Shown one piece after another: positions 17,886 through 24,795 of a stretch of 64,000 nt of DNA. Made by a program: the position numbers and the translations under genes. The notes under the pieces were generated by a model. That model did no database searches. It was given only the letters and a program-made list of their open reading frames with translations, and had not been told where the DNA came from. Source of the stretch: Ruania albidiflava DSM 18029 (GTDB lineage: Bacteria > Actinomycetota > Actinomycetes > Actinomycetales > Beutenbergiaceae); assembly GCF_000421225.1 (NCBI RefSeq), contig NZ_ATWL01000002.1:186001-250000 (forward strand), given 5' to 3'. Within the stretch, counting starts at the first letter, position 1. Each line of letters opens with the position of its first letter.

Positions 17886-18233
17886 GTGCGTGAGCTGGAC
17901 GAGGACTACGTGGAGGCGGTGCTGGACCTGGTGTCCCGCATCCCACCCGGCCGGGCGAGCACGTACGGGGTGATCGCCGAGACCATCCGCGTGGCGACCG
18001 GGCGCGGCGGCCCCAGGGTGGTCGGCATGGTGATGTCCCGCTACGGCGGCGACACCCCGTGGTGGCGCCTCGTGAACGCCCGGGGGGAGATGGCCGGGCA
18101 CAAGGCTGGTGAGGCTCTGGCCCGCTGGCGGGAGGAGGGCATCGCGCTGACGGCGTCCGACCCGCCGCGAGTGGACCTGTACCGGGCAGGCTGGGAGCCC
18201 GGTGAGGACCTGGAGGACCCGCCCTGCCGGTGA
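17886..18233 (+). CDS. Alkyltransferase-like DNA-repair protein (ATL, MGMT fold without Cys)
   Basis: A 115-residue protein with the DNA-binding domain of O6-methylguanine methyltransferase: VLDLVSRIPPGRASTYGVIAETI (helix-turn-helix entry), PRVVGMVMSRYGGDTPWWRLVNARGEM. The methyl-accepting Cys of the PCHRV motif is replaced by Trp (PWWRLV), which defines ATL proteins; these bind alkylated guanine and direct nucleotide excision repair instead of removing the alkyl group. The GTG at 17886 is chosen; no strong ribosome site is present. It stands alone. Confidence 0.87.
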   Translation: MRELDEDYVEAVLDLVSRIPPGRASTYGVIAETIRVATGRGGPRVVGMVMSRYGGDTPWWRLVNARGEMAGHKAGEALARWREEGIALTASDPPRVDLYRAGWEPGEDLEDPPCR

Positions 18234-18246
18234 CGCTCTCCCCGGG

Positions 18247-18405
18247 TCAGGCAGTGCACTCCTCCGCCCCGTACGCGGCGCCCAGCGGGCCGGTGAACTC
18301 CACATCTGCTGCCAGCACGGTGCGCAGTCGTTCGAAGTCCCGATCGCGCCAGGCCTCGAAGTAGGTCGTCGCGGCTGCACGGGTGCTCTGGGTCCTCTCG
18401 GTGGC
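18247..18405 (-). pseudogene. Remnant of a SnoaL-like (NTF2-fold) protein, N-terminal part
   Basis: Reading the minus strand gives AAATTYFEAWRDRDFERL, then RTVLAADVEFTGPLGAAYG and AEECTA before a TGA at 18247. This matches the start of small SnoaL-like proteins (ligand-binding or isomerase-like folds of 110-140 residues), but only about 50 residues remain and no start codon is visible at the 5' side. It runs straight into the LysR remnant on the other strand. It is best read as decay after a deletion. Confidence 0.55.
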
Positions 18406-18666
18406 CGCGCCTGTTCGACGCGCTGGCGACGTTGCACGAGCGGCACCCGGGCATCGACATCAGCCTGCGCGAGGGGATCTCGGCCGAGATCGTCGAGCAG
18501 GTGCGCCGCGGCGTGGCAGACCTGGCGGTCGCGCTGGCCCGACGCCGTCACGGTGCCGGTCGAGGCCGATCAGGCCCGGTCCCGGCTCGGTGTGCTCTGG
18601 CGGGACCGGCCGAACCACACGGTCCGGGCCCTGCTGCGCGAGCTCACCAGCAGTGCTCAGATGTAG
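18402..18666 (+). pseudogene. Remnant of a LysR-type transcriptional regulator (effector domain)
   Basis: The plus strand encodes LFDALATLHERHPGIDISLR followed by EGISAEIVEQVRRGVADLAVA, the start of a LysR effector-binding domain. After about residue 46 the homology jumps to a different frame at 18538, continuing as VPVEADQARSRLGVLWRDRP to a TAG at 18664, which resembles a LysR C-terminus. The helix-turn-helix is missing and the middle of the effector domain is deleted with a frame change. The last ten bases overlap cysE. This 420-base stretch (18234-18656) has no intact gene. Confidence 0.65.
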
Positions 18667-19235
18667 AGCGCCGGGTCCTCCAGGTCACCCTTCTCCCGCG
18701 CCGGCACGTGCCGCGGCCGGCCGGGGACGCCTACCACCACGGCGCCGTCCGGCACGTCCTTGACCACCACCGCGTTCGCACCGATCTGCACGTCCGAGCC
18801 GATGGTGATCGGCCCGAGCACCTTCGCGCCCGCGCCGATCACCACCCGGTCGCCCACGGTGGGGTGCCGTTTGCCACGGCTCATCGAGCGCCCACCGAGC
18901 GTCGAGCCGTGGAACATCAGCACGTCGTCACCCACCTCGGCAGTCTCACCGATCACCACCCCCATGCCGTGGTCGACGAAGAACCGCCGACCGAGCACCG
19001 CACCGGGATGGATCTCCACCCCGGTGACGGCGCGGGCCAGCTGGGACAGCACCCGGGCAGGCAGCCGCAGCAACGGCAGGTGCCACATGTGGTGCGCCAC
19101 CCGGTACAGCCACAGCGCGTGCACGCCCGGGTAGGTCAGCGCCACCTCGACGGCGGTGCGCGCGGCCGGGTCACGACGGCGCGCCGTGGCCAGGTCTTCG
19201 GCGATCAGGTCTTTCAGCGGTAGGCGGGGGGACAC
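18657..19235 (-). CDS. cysE: Serine O-acetyltransferase
   Basis: CysE makes O-acetyl-L-serine from serine and acetyl-CoA, the carbon skeleton for cysteine. The 192 residues (short type, as in actinobacteria and Gram-positives) have an N-terminal helical part and a C-terminal left-handed beta helix with hexapeptide repeats: [30 protein letters not shown] holds the catalytic Asp-His, and [21 protein letters not shown] follows. The GTG at 19235 is preceded by GAGGAG. It lies 13 bases after cysK and is its operon partner, so both are controlled by the Cys-codon leader upstream of cysK. Confidence 0.95.
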   Translation of the reverse strand: MSPRLPLKDLIAEDLATARRRDPAARTAVEVALTYPGVHALWLYRVAHHMWHLPLLRLPARVLSQLARAVTGVEIHPGAVLGRRFFVDHGMGVVIGETAEVGDDVLMFHGSTLGGRSMSRGKRHPTVGDRVVIGAGAKVLGPITIGSDVQIGANAVVVKDVPDGAVVVGVPGRPRHVPAREKGDLEDPALYI

Positions 19236-19248
19236 GTGCTCCTCGGCC

Positions 19249-20184
19249 TCACTCGGCCAGGTCGGCGAACAGCACGGTGGACAGGTAGCGCTCCCCGAAG
19301 TCCGGTACCACCGCGACGATCGTCTTGCCGGCGTTCTCCGGACGCTTCGCGACGTCCACCGCCGCCTTCAGCGCGGCACCGGAGGAGATGCCCACGAGCA
19401 GACCCTCCTCCCGGGCGGAGCGGCGGGAGGTCTCGATCGCGTCCTCGCCGCTGACGGTGATCACCTCGTCGTAGATGCTGGTGTCCAGGATCTTCGGCAC
19501 GAAGTTCGCGCCCAGGCCCTGGATCTTGTGCGGTCCGGCCTGACCCCCGGAGAGCACGGGGGACTCCGCCGGCTCCACAGCGATGATCTGCACCTCGGGC
19601 TTGCGCTCCTTGAGCAGCCCGCCCGCACCGGTGATCGTGCCGCCGGTGCCCACGCCGGAGACGAGGATGTCCACGCCACCGTCGGTGTCCGCCCAGATCT
19701 CCTCGCCGGTGGTGCGGCGGTGGATGTCCACGTTCGCCTGGTTCTCGAACTGGCGGGCCAGGATCGCTCCGGGCCGCTCGGCGGCGATCTGCTCGGCCTT
19801 CTCCACCGCGCCCTTCATCCCGCCGGAACCGGGGGTGAGGATGAGCTCGGCACCGTAGGCGCGCAGCAGCATCTTGCGCTCGTTCGACATCGTCTCCGGC
19901 ATGGCCAGCACCACCTGGTAGCCGCGGGCGGCGCCGACGAACGCCAGTGCGATACCGGTGTTGCCGCTGGTCGCCTCCACGATCGTGCCGCCCGGGGGCA
20001 GGGCGCCGGCCGCCTCGGCGGCGTCGATGATGGCCACGCCGATGCGGTCCTTGACGCTGTTGGCGGGGTTGTAGAACTCGAGCTTGGCGAGCACAGTGGC
20101 GCCCGCCCCCTCGGTGAGGGAGTTGATCCGCACCAGCGGGGTGTTGCCGATCAGGGCGGTGGCGTTGTCGTAGATGCGTGCCAT
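19249..20184 (-). CDS. cysK: Cysteine synthase A (O-acetylserine sulfhydrylase)
   Basis: A 311-residue PLP enzyme that replaces the acetyl group of O-acetylserine with sulfide to form cysteine. The PLP lysine is Lys45 in [12 protein letters not shown], the substrate loop is [14 protein letters not shown], and [12 protein letters not shown] binds the PLP phosphate. It heads a cysK-cysE operon. The ATG at 20184 has GGAAGGAA upstream. The 340-base upstream region (20185-20524) holds no other protein gene but carries a short leader ORF with three Cys codons and competing hairpins, implying control by cysteine supply. Confidence 0.96.
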   Translation of the reverse strand: MARIYDNATALIGNTPLVRINSLTEGAGATVLAKLEFYNPANSVKDRIGVAIIDAAEAAGALPPGGTIVEATSGNTGIALAFVGAARGYQVVLAMPETMSNERKMLLRAYGAELILTPGSGGMKGAVEKAEQIAAERPGAILARQFENQANVDIHRRTTGEEIWADTDGGVDILVSGVGTGGTITGAGGLLKERKPEVQIIAVEPAESPVLSGGQAGPHKIQGLGANFVPKILDTSIYDEVITVSGEDAIETSRRSAREEGLLVGISSGAALKAAVDVAKRPENAGKTIVAVVPDFGERYLSTVLFADLAE

Positions 20185-20334
20185 GAGTGAGGGGTTCCTT
20201 CCATCGTGTGATCGTGCTGGTCGAGTGCCGGCAGGCAGCGTGGCGCCGCAGGCGGCAGCGGCCAGGTGCAGGGGACCAGCGGCCGTGGAGCCTCAGCTGC
20301 TCCGGCACGTCCGGCCCGCTCGCACCTGCGGGGC

Positions 20335-20364
20335 GAGCGCGGGGGCTCGCTGGCGCCCGCGCTC
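20335..20364 (-). promoter_or_regulatory. Attenuator hairpin with alternative partner before cysK
   Basis: On the minus strand GAGCGCGGG (20364-20356) pairs perfectly with CCCGCGCTC (20343-20335), starting at the leader stop codon. The second arm, extended to CTCGC, can instead pair with GCGAGCGGG at 20323-20315, with a two-base bulge. These two stems exclude each other, the layout of a translation-controlled attenuator. No T run follows, so the terminating form may need Rho. Confidence 0.6.
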
Positions 20365-20417
20365 TACAGACAGCAGCAGCCGGAGAGCACGCTCGACACG
20401 AGGCGCCGGTGCGACAT
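20364..20417 (-). CDS. Cysteine-codon leader peptide of the cysK-cysE operon
   Basis: A 17-residue ORF, MSHRRLVSSVLSGCCCL, whose three consecutive Cys codons (20378-20370) lie just before the stop. The ATG at 20417 has a textbook GGAGG site six bases upstream. The stop codon is the first base pair of a strong hairpin. Its position, Cys run, ribosome site and structure strongly suggest that ribosome stalling at low Cys-tRNA sets expression of cysK-cysE. Poly-Cys leader peptides acting on sulfur genes are known in mycobacteria; there they are mostly leaderless, whereas this one has a ribosome site. No database comparison was possible. Confidence 0.72.
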   Translation of the reverse strand: MSHRRLVSSVLSGCCCL

Positions 20418-20524
20418 CCGAATCCTCCAATTGGTTGAAGGTGAGAGTGATTCGGTGCCTATCCTCTCACCATTCGCCCCTTCGGGACAGGTCGGTGTCC
20501 GGAGGACGAGAAATACGCGGGTAC

Positions 20525-21526
20525 TCAGGTCGTGGCGCCGCCCCGGCTGCGGGCTGCCATGGTGTTCAGCAGCGCTGCCGCCCGGGTGGCGTCGTCAGTC
20601 GTGACCACGAACGTGCGCTCACCGGTGGCTTGCACCTGCACTGCCTCGCCGCGGCGCAGCACCAGGCCGCTGGTGCCGTCCACCCGGGAGCGCAGGCCCC
20701 AGCCACCGAACTCGGTGAACGGGTGCACGGTGACCACGTCGGCACGCAGCGTCTCCTCGGCGCGGACGGTCAGCCGGGGCCAGCCGAGCAGGGCGCGGGC
20801 ATGCAGACCGGTGGCGTCGATCTGTAGCGTCCAGTGCAGGTTCGCCAGCAGCGGCAGCGCCGGAAGGAGCAGCACCGCTAGCAGCCACCACTGCGCGCTC
20901 AGGGAGGTGATCGCCACGGCTGCGGCGAGCCAGAGTGCGATGCCGGCCCACCAGAACACCTCGCCGCGCACTGTGCACCGGGTGAGCCACATGGTCCTGG
21001 CCTCGGCCGGTAGGTCCAGCCGGGCAGCGTCGGCCGGTACCGGGTCCGCTGCCGGCAGGTGCGGGTCGGCACCGGCCAGCAGACCAGCGGCGACCCCCAG
21101 CAGCACGGCCACCAGCAGCCCCACCACGAGCGGTGTGGCCGAGGGGGTCACAGCAGCAGCATCCGGTGCGTCCAGCTGCACCCAGGCCGAGCCGAGCAGC
21201 ACCGCCGCGTAGGTCGCTCCCAGCAGCACAGCACTACCGACGAGTACGCGGCGGGCGCCCTCGGTGCGGCCGGCGGCCAGCACCAGGGTGGTGAACAGCA
21301 GCCAGGTGGTGGCCGCCAGCGCCACGACCACGGTGACCAGCTCGGTGAACGGGCCGGTGCGAGCCGGACCGTGCAGACTCCAGTGCAGCACCGCCGGGTC
21401 GGGCAGGCGCGGCAACCAGGTGGTCGTGAGCAGCGCTGCCCCGGCGACCAGCAGCGCGGGGAGCAGTACACCAAGGACGACGCTGCGGGCCCGGTGCGGG
21501 TGGGTGGGGGCCGGGTGAGGACTCAT
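20525..21526 (-). CDS. DUF1648-type membrane protein
   Basis: A 333-residue integral membrane protein with hydrophobic segments near 15-35, 60-83, 92-113, 131-153, 195-215 and 218-235 and a C-terminal 100-residue soluble part that looks like a PH-like beta domain. The opening WLPRLPDPAVLHWSLHGPA is the DUF1648 signature found in SdpI-related proteins. Its start overlaps the end of the GntR gene upstream (ATGA), so the two are co-transcribed, a pairing common in Gram-positives where the regulator controls a membrane protein in response to cell-envelope stress. The exact role is unknown. Confidence 0.78.
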   Translation of the reverse strand: MSPHPAPTHPHRARSVVLGVLLPALLVAGAALLTTTWLPRLPDPAVLHWSLHGPARTGPFTELVTVVVALAATTWLLFTTLVLAAGRTEGARRVLVGSAVLLGATYAAVLLGSAWVQLDAPDAAAVTPSATPLVVGLLVAVLLGVAAGLLAGADPHLPAADPVPADAARLDLPAEARTMWLTRCTVRGEVFWWAGIALWLAAAVAITSLSAQWWLLAVLLLPALPLLANLHWTLQIDATGLHARALLGWPRLTVRAEETLRADVVTVHPFTEFGGWGLRSRVDGTSGLVLRRGEAVQVQATGERTFVVTTDDATRAAALLNTMAARSRGGATT

Positions 21527-21885
21527 GGTGCGGTTCCGGGAGCGTGTCGGATCAGGTCGGCAAGCCCGGTGCGGCTCAGGCCGAGCCGGTCGCCCTCCCG
21601 GACCAGGTCCGCCAGGGCGCGGCGCAGACCCCGGTAGTCCGCGCTGCTGCGGGTCGAGACCACCGTGCCGCGGCCTCGCCGCACCTGGATCAGGCCTTCC
21701 TCGCGCAACGTGCGATAGGCGTGCAGCACCGTGTGCATGTTGACCTCGAGCGCGGCGGCCAGGTCGCGTGCGGCCGGCAGCCGCTCACCGGGCCGGAGGT
21801 CACCGGCCACGACGGCCGCGCGGATACCGGTCGCGACCTGCTCGAAGAGGGGCGAGTCGGCGGTCGGGTCGATAGTCAGCAGCAT
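21523..21885 (-). CDS. GntR-family transcriptional regulator, YtrA type
   Basis: A 120-residue repressor with a winged helix-turn-helix: SPLFEQVATGIRAAVVAGDLRPGERLPAARDLAAALEVNMHTVLHAYRTLREEGLIQVRRGRGTVV is the canonical GntR DNA-binding domain at residues 10-78, followed by a short dimerisation helix pair, as in the YtrA subfamily. The ATG at 21885 has TACGCT six bases upstream, and a perfect seven-base inverted repeat overlaps that promoter, so it probably represses its own operon with the DUF1648 gene. Confidence 0.9.
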   Translation of the reverse strand: MLLTIDPTADSPLFEQVATGIRAAVVAGDLRPGERLPAARDLAAALEVNMHTVLHAYRTLREEGLIQVRRGRGTVVSTRSSADYRGLRRALADLVREGDRLGLSRTGLADLIRHAPGTAP

Positions 21886-21891
21886 GAAGCC

Positions 21892-21919
21892 AGCGTAATG
21901 TTCTAGTGCATATAGAACA
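21892..21919 (-). promoter_or_regulatory. Promoter and probable GntR operator of the gntR-DUF1648 operon
   Basis: TACGCT (21892-21897) is a leaderless -10 box for the ATG at 21885. Directly upstream is an inverted repeat, TGTTCTA at 21899-21905 and TAGAACA at 21913-21919, with a 7-base spacer. A repressor bound there would cover the promoter. Confidence 0.6.
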
Positions 21920-22168
21920 AGACGATCGGCGGGTGCGCCCCGGCCGCTGCTACCGGTGAGTGATGCGTCACATCGGCGCTGTACCACGGGTTTGTCGACC
22001 TGCGCCGACTAGGTGTTCGGGCCGGAGTGTGAGTATCATCGTCCGGGCGCATCGTGACCGCGGTCGCGCGCCCAGCGTGTGCTGCCAGGGTGCGGACGAG
22101 GAGCTCCGGCGCCGCCAGCCACACTCCTGACGCCGCAACCGCGCAGCCGAACTACGTAGGAAGCAGAC

Positions 22169-22426
22169 ATGAAGAAGGACATCCACCCGGAGTACAAGCC
22201 GGTCGTCTTCCGGGACATCTCCGCGAACTTCGCCATCCTGACCCGCTCCACCGCCACCTCGGAGACCACCGTGGAGTGGGAGGACGGCAACACCTACCCG
22301 GTCGTGGACGTGGACATCTCTTCCGCTTCGCACCCGTTCTACACCGGCAAGCAGAAGATCCTGGACACCGCCGGGCGGGTGGAGAAGTTCCGCCAGCGCT
22401 ACGCCAAGGCTGGCGCCAAGGCCTGA
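22169..22426 (+). CDS. rpmE2: 50S ribosomal protein L31 type B (zinc-free)
   Basis: An 85-residue L31 paralogue starting [16 protein letters not shown] and containing [24 protein letters not shown]. It has no cysteine, so it is the zinc-independent form that can replace zinc-binding L31 during zinc shortage. The ATG has AGGAAG upstream. It is followed 101 bases later by a likewise Cys-free L32, a pairing often under Zur control. A 15-base stretch at 22030-22044 resembles a Zur box at about 10 positions only, too weak to call. Confidence 0.95.
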   Translation: MKKDIHPEYKPVVFRDISANFAILTRSTATSETTVEWEDGNTYPVVDVDISSASHPFYTGKQKILDTAGRVEKFRQRYAKAGAKA

Positions 22427-22527
22427 GCCGACCCGCCGGGAGCAGCCTCCTGGCCATCGTTTCGAACCTGCTCTCGCGCCACCGTGCGGGAGCATCCGTC
22501 ACCAGCATAGAAGGGGAGGTAGGGCCC

Positions 22528-22698
22528 ATGGCAGTTCCCAAGCGCAAGATGTCGCGCAGCAACACCCGCTCGCGCCGCTCGCAGTGGAAGGCGCAGCCCA
22601 CAGACCTCGTCCCGGTCCGCTCCGGTGGCCGCGAGGTCAAGGTGCCGCGGCGCCTGGCCCGGGCCGTCGAGCGCGGCCTGGTCGACGTCGAGGACTGA
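22528..22698 (+). CDS. rpmF: 50S ribosomal protein L32 (zinc-free)
   Basis: A 56-residue L32 beginning [20 protein letters not shown]. The C-terminal Cys pairs that bind zinc in the common form are absent, making this the zinc-independent variant. GGGGAGG lies upstream of the ATG at 22528. A strong intrinsic terminator follows 18 bases after the stop, so rpmE2-rpmF is a closed unit. Confidence 0.94.
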   Translation: MAVPKRKMSRSNTRSRRSQWKAQPTDLVPVRSGGREVKVPRRLARAVERGLVDVED

Positions 22699-22716
22699 GC
22701 GTCCCCCGAAGACCAC

Positions 22717-22754
22717 GCACCGGCCGTCCCCGCAGCAGCGGGGGCGGCCGGTGC
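22717..22754 (+). terminator. Intrinsic terminator after rpmF
   Basis: A long GC stem built from GCACCGGCCGTCCCCGC and GCGGGGGCGGCCGGTGC around a short AGCA loop is followed by TCTTTCT. It is the clearest intrinsic terminator in the window. Confidence 0.85.
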
Positions 22755-22835
22755 TCTTTCTGCCCGATAGCACCTCACGGCTGGGTGAGCTTCTGCTCTG
22801 AGCGGAGCACCGCCGTCGGGCAGGATGTGGGGACC

Positions 22836-22841
22836 TACGAT
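22836..22841 (+). promoter_or_regulatory. Leaderless promoter -10 box of the PopR-like gene
   Basis: TACGAT lies 5 bases before the ATG at 22847. Confidence 0.4.
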
Positions 22842-22846
22842 CAAGC

Positions 22847-23218
22847 ATGCGCACCCGACGACTGCATGCCGTGCCCGTGCCCGCAGCGCCCGCCGCCGAG
22901 CCGGGCCAGGAGACCACTGCGGACGAACCGCTGTGGCGCCACCTGCTCGGTGCCCGGCTACGCCGGCTGCGCACCGACCGCGGGCAGACGCTCACCGAGA
23001 CTGCCGAGCGGGCCGGCATCTCACCGCAGTACCTGTCCGAGATCGAGCGCGGCGTCAAAGAACCTTCCAGCGAGATGATTGCCGCGGTGGCTGGGGCGCT
23101 CGGGGTCACCCTGCTGGACCTGACCGTCGCCGTGGCGCGCGAGCTCAGCGGGTTGCGCACGACGGCGGAGCGCCAGCTGGTCCGCAACGTTGCGCGGGTG
23201 CTCTCGCTGGCGGCCTAA
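22847..23218 (+). CDS. XRE-family regulator, PopR/ClgR-like
   Basis: A 123-residue DNA-binding protein with a Cro/CI helix-turn-helix at about residues 33-88 (GARLRRLRTDRGQTLTETAE, then AGISPQYLSEIERGVKEPSS). The turn region SPQYLSEIERGVKEPSSE matches ClgR and PopR, activators of clp genes in actinobacteria. Its last residues are Leu-Ala-Ala; in Streptomyces PopR and ClgR two C-terminal alanines are needed for degradation by ClpP1P2, so this regulator may be controlled by proteolysis. It is convergent with, and overlaps by four bases, the accessory clpP operon, which it probably controls. The target sites are not proven. Confidence 0.82.
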   Translation: MRTRRLHAVPVPAAPAAEPGQETTADEPLWRHLLGARLRRLRTDRGQTLTETAERAGISPQYLSEIERGVKEPSSEMIAAVAGALGVTLLDLTVAVARELSGLRTTAERQLVRNVARVLSLAA

Positions 23219-23820
23219 CCCGTGGTGGGGGTGGTGCGTTCGGTCACCACTGCGTCGATCAGGCCGTAGTCCACCGCCTGGGCGGCGGTGAGCACCCGGT
23301 CCCGGTCGGTGTCCGCGCGCAGCGTGGCGGTCGGGTGGCCGGTGGCTCCGGCGAGGATCTCCTCGATGTCCGCCCGGACCCGGACCAGCTCGTCAGCCTG
23401 CACGATCAGGTCCGGGATCGCGCCCTGCCCACGGCCGACCGGCTGGTGCAGCACCATCCGCGCGTGCGGCAGCGCGGCTCGCTTGCCCGGGGTGCCGGCG
23501 GCGAGCAGCACCGCACCGACGGCGACGGCCTGCCCCACGCAGGTGGTGGCCACGCCCGGTCGCACGTAGCGCATCGTGTCCACGACGGCGAGCATGGCGC
23601 TCGGGTCGCCACCCTCGCAGTTGATGTACAGCTGGATGTCCGCCTCCGGGTCGTCAGACTCCAGGTGCAGCAGCTGGGCGATCAGCACGTTCGCCACCCC
23701 GGCGTCGATCGGTGTGCCGAGGTAGACGATCCGCTCGGTGAGCAGGTGGGAGTAGACATCCATGATCCGCTCGCCGCGCGGGTGCTGGGCGATCACGTTC
23801 GGGACCGGGTAGGTGCTCAT
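23215..23820 (-). CDS. ClpP-like subunit lacking the catalytic serine
   Basis: A 201-residue ClpP-fold protein. In active ClpP the loop reads GQAAS-M-G-A with the nucleophile Ser; here residues 96-103 read GQAVAVGA, so the nucleophile position is Ala100. The His (His125 in MVLHQP) and Asp (Asp174 in DTDRDR) remain. It should therefore assemble into a Clp barrel but not cut peptides itself, like ClpR subunits of cyanobacteria and plastids. Its GTG/ATG region overlaps the stop of the active partner upstream (ATGA), so both subunits are made together, probably as a mixed 14-mer. A sequencing error is unlikely because the codons around it are clean. Confidence 0.88.
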   Translation of the reverse strand: MSTYPVPNVIAQHPRGERIMDVYSHLLTERIVYLGTPIDAGVANVLIAQLLHLESDDPEADIQLYINCEGGDPSAMLAVVDTMRYVRPGVATTCVGQAVAVGAVLLAAGTPGKRAALPHARMVLHQPVGRGQGAIPDLIVQADELVRVRADIEEILAGATGHPTATLRADTDRDRVLTAAQAVDYGLIDAVVTERTTPTTG

Positions 23821-24464
23821 CGCGAGCCTCCTGTGCTCTGCGTGCCGGCCGGTGGCCAGCCGATGCCGACGGGGCGGTGGTGGGACGGGGCGAGGGTGTC
23901 GAAGCTGGTGACGACCTCGTCGATGAAGCCGTAGTCGAGGGCCTGCTGCGCGGTGAACCAGCGGTCGTGCAAGGAGTCAGCGAACACCTGGGCCGCGTCC
24001 TGGCCGGTGTCCTGTGCGATCAGGCCGAGCACGGTGTCGCGGGTGTGCCGGAGCTCGTCGGCCTGGGTCTCCACGTCCACAGCGGTGCCGGCGAACCCGG
24101 CCGAGCCCTGGTGCATGAGGATGCTGGAGTGCGGGAGAGCCCGCCGTTTCCCCGGCGCGCCGGCGGACAGCAGGAACTGGCCGGCGCTGTAGGCGGTGCC
24201 CAGCGCCAGGGTGGTCACGTCGGGGCCGATGGTGCGCATCACGTCCCGGATGGCGAGCATCGCCGGTACCGAGCCGCCGGGGGAGTGGATCCACAAGGTG
24301 ATGTCCGCACGGGCATCCGCGGCGGCCAGGGCGATCAGCTGGCTGAGCAGCAGGATGCCGTTGTCGTCGTCGAGCGGGCCGTCGAGGACCAGGATGCGTT
24401 GGTGGTACAGCTCGGCCCGGGCGCGGTCGTTGAACCGGGGCCGGGCGGGGGTCTCGTCGCTCAT
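23817..24464 (-). CDS. Accessory ClpP protease subunit (ClpP3-like)
   Basis: A 215-residue ClpP with an intact triad: Ser93 in LGTAYSAGQFLLSAG, His118 in SSILMHQG and Asp167 in LHDRWFTAQQALDYGFID. It begins RARAELYHQRILVLDGPLDD, diverged from the main ClpP1/ClpP2 pair at 28-29 kb. It is the first gene of a two-gene operon with the Ser-less subunit and lies opposite the PopR-like gene, mirroring the clpP3-clpP4-popR arrangement of Streptomyces. The promoter should lie in 24465-24640; I see a possible TATCGAT there but no clear -35. Confidence 0.9.
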   Translation of the reverse strand: MSDETPARPRFNDRARAELYHQRILVLDGPLDDDNGILLLSQLIALAAADARADITLWIHSPGGSVPAMLAIRDVMRTIGPDVTTLALGTAYSAGQFLLSAGAPGKRRALPHSSILMHQGSAGFAGTAVDVETQADELRHTRDTVLGLIAQDTGQDAAQVFADSLHDRWFTAQQALDYGFIDEVVTSFDTLAPSHHRPVGIGWPPAGTQSTGGSR

Positions 24465-24636
24465 GAACCCACTGTGCGTGCGCTCGTGGCCTCCCTACCG
24501 GGTGGATCTGCTCAGGGCAGCAGGCTGCTGCTGTGGGCAGCGGGGGTCCCGCCGGGCCGCAGATCGATATTTCCTGCGCCGCGTCGTGCTCCGGGCGCAT
24601 GACCCGGCGGGCCAGGTATCGCCTGGGTTGATTCAT

Positions 24637-24795
24637 GCCGGGCGCCCTCGTTCCTCGGGCGCCCGACAGGCCTCATGGTCGGGATGACAGGAGCCGTCGC
24701 TGCGCTCCTCCCAAATCCTGCGACCACACAGATGAGACCTGCCGGGCGCCCTCGTTCCTCGGGCACCCGCCAGGCCTCATGGTCGGGATGACAGG
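24637..24795. repeat. 104-base tandem duplication covering the 3' end of tRNA-Pro and its hairpin
   Basis: A 55-base sequence at 24637-24691 recurs nearly identically at 24741-24795. Each copy holds a hairpin (arms CGGGCGCCC and GGGCGCCCG, one mismatch in the second copy; 24639-24665 and 24743-24769) and then the CCA end, acceptor strand and part of the T arm of tRNA-Pro. The outer copy lacks the rest of the tRNA and is a dead fragment. The stretch 24465-24779 holds no other gene. Confidence 0.75.

Noticed and set aside
18432-19223. Plus-strand open frame from the LysR remnant into cysE
   Set aside because: Only its first 40 residues resemble LysR; the rest is antisense to cysE.
22030-22044. 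Zur box before rpmE2
   Set aside because: About 10 of 15 positions match a typical Zur box and the palindrome is poor; kept only as a low-interest remark.
24637-24795. Second functional tRNA or attachment site pair of a present mobile element
   Set aside because: The outer copy has only the 3' part of tRNA-Pro, and only about 50 bases lie between the copies, so no element is present now.
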